In this document: positions 4,598 through 7,043 of the stretch, one piece after another
How positions within the stretch are numbered: the stretch's first letter is position 1
Layout of the letters: each line of letters begins with the position of its first letter
Assembly: GCA_900769775.1 (NCBI GenBank)
Contig: CAAGHT010000175.1
Coordinates: 1 to 7,043 of the forward strand
Direction: 5' to 3'
DNA length: 7,043 nucleotides
Origin: Clostridia bacterium
GTDB lineage: Bacteria > Bacillota > Clostridia > Oscillospirales > Acutalibacteraceae
The notes under the pieces: model-generated
The model's database searches: none
Seen by the model: only the letters and a program-made list of their open reading frames with translations
What the model was told of the DNA's origin: nothing
Made by a program: the position numbers and the translations under genes

Positions 4598-4915
4598 TTA
4601 GTCTTCCTTCTTTGCGGCGAGCTTATCGAGTCTTGCATTTCTTGCATAGAGGATAAGGTCGGTGCCAACCATGATTAGGTTGAGTACATAGAAGAAAAGA
4701 ACATACCATTTAGCGGCAAAGCTTGCCATATAGGCTTCGTTTAAAAGCTTGGAGATGATTCCTGCTATGTAGCCGAAGAAGATGAGGCATAAAAAGCCGA
4801 GACTCTTGCCCTTTGTAGTGCGTGCCTTGTAGGACTTCATAACATTAAGCGGCCAGGAAGCACCAAAGGAAACGACCATTATAATTTCAAGTAATTCGTG
4901 TAATTCAGGTAACAT
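4598..4915 (-). CDS. Three-helix PQ-loop/SemiSWEET-like membrane protein
   Basis: A 105-residue integral membrane protein with three predicted helices at about residues 9-28, 38-58 and 69-92. SWPLNVMKSYKARTTKGKS after helix 1 resembles the PQ-loop region of SemiSWEET-type half transporters, with PLN where many members have PQ. The SLGFLCLIFFGYIAGIISK and YVLNLIMVGTDLILYARN blocks fit the same fold. Proteins of this size and helix number in the family dimerise to move sugars or other small solutes; the substrate here is unknown. AAGGAGG (4923-4929) lies 7 bases before ATG 4915, and a promoter is visible upstream. It is transcribed alone and ends in a strong terminator. The family assignment is moderate; it could be a related but uncharacterised group. 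Confidence 0.75.
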   Translation of the reverse strand: MLPELHELLEIIMVVSFGASWPLNVMKSYKARTTKGKSLGFLCLIFFGYIAGIISKLLNEAYMASFAAKWYVLFFYVLNLIMVGTDLILYARNARLDKLAAKKED

Positions 4916-4944
4916 TTGTAATCCTCCTTATTTATATAGGATAT

Positions 4945-4973
4945 ATGATAAACCTTGCGGACTGTGTTGTAAA
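4945..4973 (-). promoter_or_regulatory. Sigma-A promoter of the PQ-loop-like gene
   Basis: On the minus strand, TTTACA (4968-4973) and TATCAT (4945-4950) are 17 bases apart. The start would lie near 4938, some 20 bases before the start codon and just ahead of the AAGGAGG site. Confidence 0.65.
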
Positions 4974-5029
4974 GAATCAAATAAAATGTCGTAGTACAAG
5001 ATGAAAGTTTTAAATATGCTTAAACTAAA

Positions 5030-5051
5030 AGAGCCCTTGAAAAAGGGCTCT
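5030..5051 (-). terminator. Terminator after the nag/serine hydrolase run
   Basis: A perfect 9-bp stem (AGAGCCCTT at 5030-5038 with AAGGGCTCT at 5043-5051). On the minus strand it is followed by TTTAGTTT. It begins 6 bases past the stop codon of the serine hydrolase fragment. Confidence 0.85.
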
Positions 5052-5057
5052 GAAATT

Positions 5058-5300
5058 TTATTTCAGTTTTCCGAAGGCGGTGCCCTCATACTCATCCATA
5101 AACCACTCAGCGGTTTTTCTCATCTCTACAGATACACTGTCTCCCTTGAAGGTAAAGTACATCCAGGCATTACCGAAGCAGTTGTCGATTATATAGGGAC
5201 GGACAAGCAGGGTGTTTTCCTTTGTCCAGACTGCCGAGCAGATAGCTTTAAATTCACGGTCTGCGGGAATGCCGATCTGTCGGTCCTGATAATGTGTTTC
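5058..5300 (-). pseudogene. C-terminal fragment of a beta-lactamase-related serine hydrolase
   Basis: An open stretch of about 80 codons, in a different frame from the preceding nagA fragment, ends at the TAA at 5058-5060. Its translation runs through QIGIPADREFKAICS, RPYIIDNCFGNAWMYFTFKG and MRKTAEWFMDEYEGTAFGK. I recognise this as the C-terminal beta domain of class-C-beta-lactamase-like serine hydrolases of Firmicutes, which typically end in an MxKTAExFLxEYxG block. The catalytic SxxK and YxN regions, some 250-300 residues, are missing, and no start codon or ribosome binding site is present. It follows directly on truncated nagA, so it cannot make an active enzyme in this form. It probably marks a deletion or a wrong assembly join between two genes of the same orientation. 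Confidence 0.72.
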
Positions 5301-5734
5301 GGGTCCTGCGCGCCCTTTTGGAGGGGAGAGAAATAAGGTCCTTCAAGATGAACACCGAGCAGATTACAGCAGTCGATGGCGGGAGCAACCTTATTGAAGG
5401 TATCAAGCACCTTTTTGGTTTCCTCATGGTCGCCGGCTAAAGTGGTGGCGAGCATGCTCGTTACACCGTTGCCTGCGTGGTACTCGGCAATCTTTTTAAA
5501 GCCGTCCTCCTCGGCATCCATAAAGTCGCAGTTTGCTCCTCCGTGGATGTGGGTATCGATGAAACCGGGTGCAAGATAAGCACCGCCGCAGTCGACAACC
5601 TCGCCCGAAAAGTCCTCTTTATATTCGCCCTCAGCCTTTGCGGCAATTTTACCGCCCGAAACTATAAGCCAACCGAAGCTGGTACTATTTTCAAGCACCA
5701 GCTCGGCATTTTTAAAAAGAACAGAGTATTTCAT
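5291..5734 (-). pseudogene. nagA: N-acetylglucosamine-6-phosphate deacetylase, N-terminal fragment
   Basis: Codons 1 to about 148 of NagA, the metal-dependent amidohydrolase that removes acetate from GlcNAc-6-P to give glucosamine-6-P in the cytosol. Visible motifs are PGFIDTHIHGG at 56-66 (H62, H64), NGVTSMLATTLAG, and GVHLEGPYFSPLQKGAQ at 127-143 with the metal-binding E131. After about PKHI the family match stops; the frame runs on as unrelated sequence to a stop at 5189, because serine hydrolase sequence follows in another frame. About 230 residues with the remaining metal ligands and catalytic Asp are missing (the usual length is about 380). ATG 5734 overlaps the nagB-like stop codon (TAATG), so translation was coupled to nagB. 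Either a genomic deletion or a chimeric join; as written it is inactive. Confidence 0.88.
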
Positions 5735-6001
5735 TATTTTACCATAGGAACAGAGTCGGGAAGCAAGGAAGCAGAATCTGCATCAACGAATACCTGAACA
5801 CTGGGATGGTTCTTCATAATGGTAGCGGGTACCATATTGGTAATCTCAGAGGTGAGAGTGTCGTGAATAGCCTGAGCCTTAACAGCATAAGGAACAGCCG
5901 AAATGATATGACGGCAGCGGAGAATCTGCTGCCGTCATAGAGATTGCCTTCTCGGGAACATCGGCAAGAGTAGCAAACCAGCCTTCACCGAGCTGCTGCT
6001 G
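5734..6001 (-). pseudogene. nagB: NagB-like glucosamine-6-phosphate deaminase, C-terminal part, frameshifted
   Basis: Only the C-terminal ~90 residues of a NagB-family (glucosamine-6-P deaminase/isomerase) protein remain. The enzyme converts glucosamine-6-P to fructose-6-P plus ammonia. The first piece, QQLGEGWFATLADVPEKAISMT (about 5933-6001), is in frame with an oxidoreductase N-terminus. The rest, QILRCRHIISAVPYAVKAQ through TNMVPATIMKN and VFVDADSASLLP to the TAA at 5734-5736, is in another frame. The shift lies between about 5926 and 5935, inside a perfect 12-bp inverted repeat, and amounts to a net loss of two bases or gain of one. The N-terminal half, with the sugar-phosphate loop and catalytic Asp/His, is absent. 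It overlaps the nagA start by one base, the expected nagBA coupling. Confidence 0.82.
5907..5939. repeat. Perfect 12-bp inverted repeat at the nagB frameshift
   Basis: TATGACGGCAGC (5907-5918) and GCTGCCGTCATA (5928-5939) flank a 9-base loop. The right copy lies where the nagB frame is broken. The core TGACGGCA also occurs at 6000-6007, at the oxidoreductase/nagB junction. Perfection of a repeat exactly at a frameshift is the classic mark of templated quasipalindrome correction or of a hairpin-driven copying artefact. Confidence 0.85.
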
Positions 6002-6139
6002 ACGGCAACGCTCTGCATTTTGGGGGTCTATTTCCATAACTGCAAAAATTTCGGAAAACTCGCAGTCGAGCATACCGGGCAGTGTTCTTCTGTCGGCAAT
6101 TCCGCCGGCACCTAAAATGCCCCATTTAACCTTTTTCAT
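6002..6139 (-). pseudogene. Gfo/Idh/MocA oxidoreductase, N-terminal fragment
   Basis: The first ~46 residues of a Gfo/Idh/MocA-family NAD(P)-dependent sugar oxidoreductase: KVKWGILGAGGIADRRTLPGM is the N-terminal strand with the GxGxxA nucleotide-binding loop, and FAVMEIDPQNAERC is the second Rossmann strand with the acidic residue after it. At about R44-Q48 the match ends and NagB-type sequence follows in the same frame. Around 280-300 residues are missing, including the Rossmann remainder and the catalytic lysine domain. AAAGGCGG upstream of ATG 6139 is a fair ribosome binding site. A TTGACT at 6196-6201 could be a -35 box, but no good -10 lies at the right distance. Whether this gene truly sat upstream of nagB, or was joined to it in assembly, cannot be told here. 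Confidence 0.82.
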
Positions 6140-6226
6140 GACTTTTATCCGCCTTTCGGGTTTTATATGATAAATTTGCCATTTATTACAGCAAAAGTCA
6201 ATCCACTATTAAACCAAAACCAGCTC

Positions 6227-6243
6227 CAAGATTTAGCATCTTG
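6227..6243. promoter_or_regulatory. Small inverted repeat over the -35 of the lipoprotein gene
   Basis: CAAGAT-TTAGC-ATCTTG, 6 bp per arm, overlaps the first three bases of the -35 box at 6241-6246. It could be a protein-binding site, but repeats this short also arise by chance. Confidence 0.3.
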
Positions 6244-6269
6244 ATATAGCTTTTCGAATATGTTAAAAT
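6241..6269 (+). promoter_or_regulatory. Sigma-A promoter of the lipoprotein gene
   Basis: TTGATA (6241-6246) and TAAAAT (6264-6269) are 17 bases apart, with TGT directly before the -10 box (extended -10). The start should be near 6276, followed by AAAGGAGG at 6283-6290 and ATG at 6297. Confidence 0.75.
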
Positions 6270-6296
6270 GAAAACACCAACCAAAGGAGGCATTTT

Positions 6297-6983
6297 ATGA
6301 AAAGAATACTTTCTGCCGTTATGGCACTTTTTCTTATAATTTCACTGCTTACAGGCTGTAATAAGTCTGCCGAAACAGATACAGGGTTTGCCGATATAAA
6401 GCCCTTATCGGTTGTCGGAGACTGGGAGGGCGAGCTTGACCTTTCAAAAATAGTGGGCGAGGCCGACCCTGCTATGTCTGCGCTTTTCGGAGATGAGCCT
6501 GTATATACAAGCGTTTCGGTGTCCTTTAAGGAGGATGGCAGTCTGCTTGCCACAATTGATGCCAAGGCGGCAGTAGTCAAAATGCAGGAAATTATTGCAA
6601 AAACCGAAAAGCTCGGCCTTAATATGGCAAAGCTTATGGTGGCAAAAATCAAGGATAAAATTAAGGACGAGGAGCTTAACGAAGCAGAACTTGAAGCGGC
6701 GATGACCACTCTTTTAGAGAGCATAAAAGCTCTTGATACCGAGACTATAACACCCCAGACCCACGAGGGCAAATACCGCCATGAGAATGGCAAGCTCTAC
6801 TGCTTAGAGCAAGATGGTGTGCTTTCTGAAAACGACTGGCTTATCTGCTCTTTAACCGAGGATACCCTGACCTTTACGGGCATTAAAACCGCCGAGCCCT
6901 TAAAGCTTACAAAGTCTTATTTTGAGGGAGAAATCGACGAGCTCGACGATATTTTGCCCTTGACACTCGCAAAAGCAAAATAA
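6297..6983 (+). CDS. Secreted lipoprotein of unknown function
   Basis: A 228-residue protein. It has a lipoprotein signal peptide: positively charged start, hydrophobic core, and lipobox LTGC with the lipidated cysteine at C21, so it should be anchored on the outer face of the cytoplasmic membrane. Mature protein: a VVGDWEGELDLS stretch at 39-50, resembling the G-x-W opening of lipocalin-like domains in Firmicutes lipoproteins; a charged, helix-rich insert at about 90-150 (KIKDKIKDEELNEAELEAAM); and a C-terminal beta-rich part closing with GEIDELDDILPLTLAK. No catalytic motif is seen. The start is supported by a near-perfect AAAGGAGG site 6 bases upstream and a good promoter. It is divergent from the broken oxidoreductase gene and appears monocistronic. 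The lipoprotein call is firm; the fold is a guess. Confidence 0.88.
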   Translation: MKRILSAVMALFLIISLLTGCNKSAETDTGFADIKPLSVVGDWEGELDLSKIVGEADPAMSALFGDEPVYTSVSVSFKEDGSLLATIDAKAAVVKMQEIIAKTEKLGLNMAKLMVAKIKDKIKDEELNEAELEAAMTTLLESIKALDTETITPQTHEGKYRHENGKLYCLEQDGVLSENDWLICSLTEDTLTFTGIKTAEPLKLTKSYFEGEIDELDDILPLTLAKAK

Positions 6984-7006
6984 AGAAATAAAAATCTTCC
7001 GATTTC

Positions 7007-7036
7007 TGTACTGCCCCAATTTGTGCGGACAGTACA
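7007..7036. repeat. Hairpin downstream of the lipoprotein gene
   Basis: TGTACTG (7007-7013) pairs with CAGTACA (7030-7036), extended by CC/GG across a bulged A. It is followed by an A-run, not a T-run, on the plus strand, so it is a doubtful terminator for the lipoprotein gene. It may belong to a gene or repeat beyond the contig end. Confidence 0.5.
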
Positions 7037-7043
7037 AAAAGAA

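Noticed and set aside
5477..5797. Open frame antisense to nagA
   Set aside because: No start signal or recognisable product; the minus strand carries clear NagA motifs.
6263..6793. Long open frame antisense to the lipoprotein gene
   Set aside because: It is serine-rich, low in complexity, lacks a start signal and mirrors the lipoprotein codons; the plus-strand gene has promoter, ribosome binding site and signal peptide.
6995..7003. TCTTCCGAT near the right end, part of the adapter core
   Set aside because: Only nine bases match, the flanks do not, and it is 40 bases inside the contig; it fits a small AAATC/GATTT hairpin just as well.

Overview
The window looks like a contig end from a low-to-mid-GC Gram-positive anaerobe, most likely a gut member of the Clostridia (Oscillospiraceae/Ruminococcaceae-like). 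This is inferred from strong AGGAGG-type ribosome binding sites, near-consensus sigma-A promoters, a lipobox protein, PocR-AraC regulation, a KDPG aldolase fused to a VOC domain, and genes for N-acetylhexosamine use. The first 20 bases are not biological: they match the 3' end of the Illumina TruSeq read-2 adapter exactly, so the contig begins in untrimmed adapter.

Layout. 21-656 (+) is the 3' part of a KDPG/KHG aldolase with a C-terminal VOC (glyoxalase-fold) domain, ended by a hairpin shared with a convergent gene. 694-1868 (-) holds three small membrane proteins: zinc ribbon plus two helices, double zinc ribbon plus TM2, and DUF2752. Two strong promoters drive them. 2146-3243 (-) is a full-length N-acetylhexosamine 1-kinase (NahK-like), divergent from a PocR-AraC regulator at 3375-4202 (+). 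Two inverted repeats sit in the shared promoter region. 4203-4597 has no gene but is densely structured: a strong hairpin, an array of small hairpins separated by an octamer (GTTATATT/GTGATATT on the left, AATATCAC on the right), two hairpins with interchangeable arms, and terminators. The whole stretch is bracketed by an 11-bp inverted repeat. 4598-4915 (-) is a three-helix PQ-loop/SemiSWEET-like protein.

5058-6139 (-) is a run of broken genes: the N-terminus of a Gfo/Idh/MocA oxidoreductase joined in frame to the C-terminal part of a NagB-like deaminase, which is itself frameshifted at a perfect 12-bp inverted repeat; then the first ~148 codons of nagA joined out of frame to the last ~80 codons of a beta-lactamase-related serine hydrolase. 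Either the locus has suffered real deletions or the assembly is chimeric; the adapter at the contig start makes the second possibility serious. 6297-6983 (+) is a lipoprotein of unknown function.

Taken together, nahK (amino sugar 1-phosphates), nagA/nagB (GlcNAc-6-P to fructose-6-P) and the aldolase suggest host-glycan and sugar-acid catabolism, with the PocR-AraC protein as probable local regulator. The most unusual non-coding structure is the hairpin array at 4213-4419.
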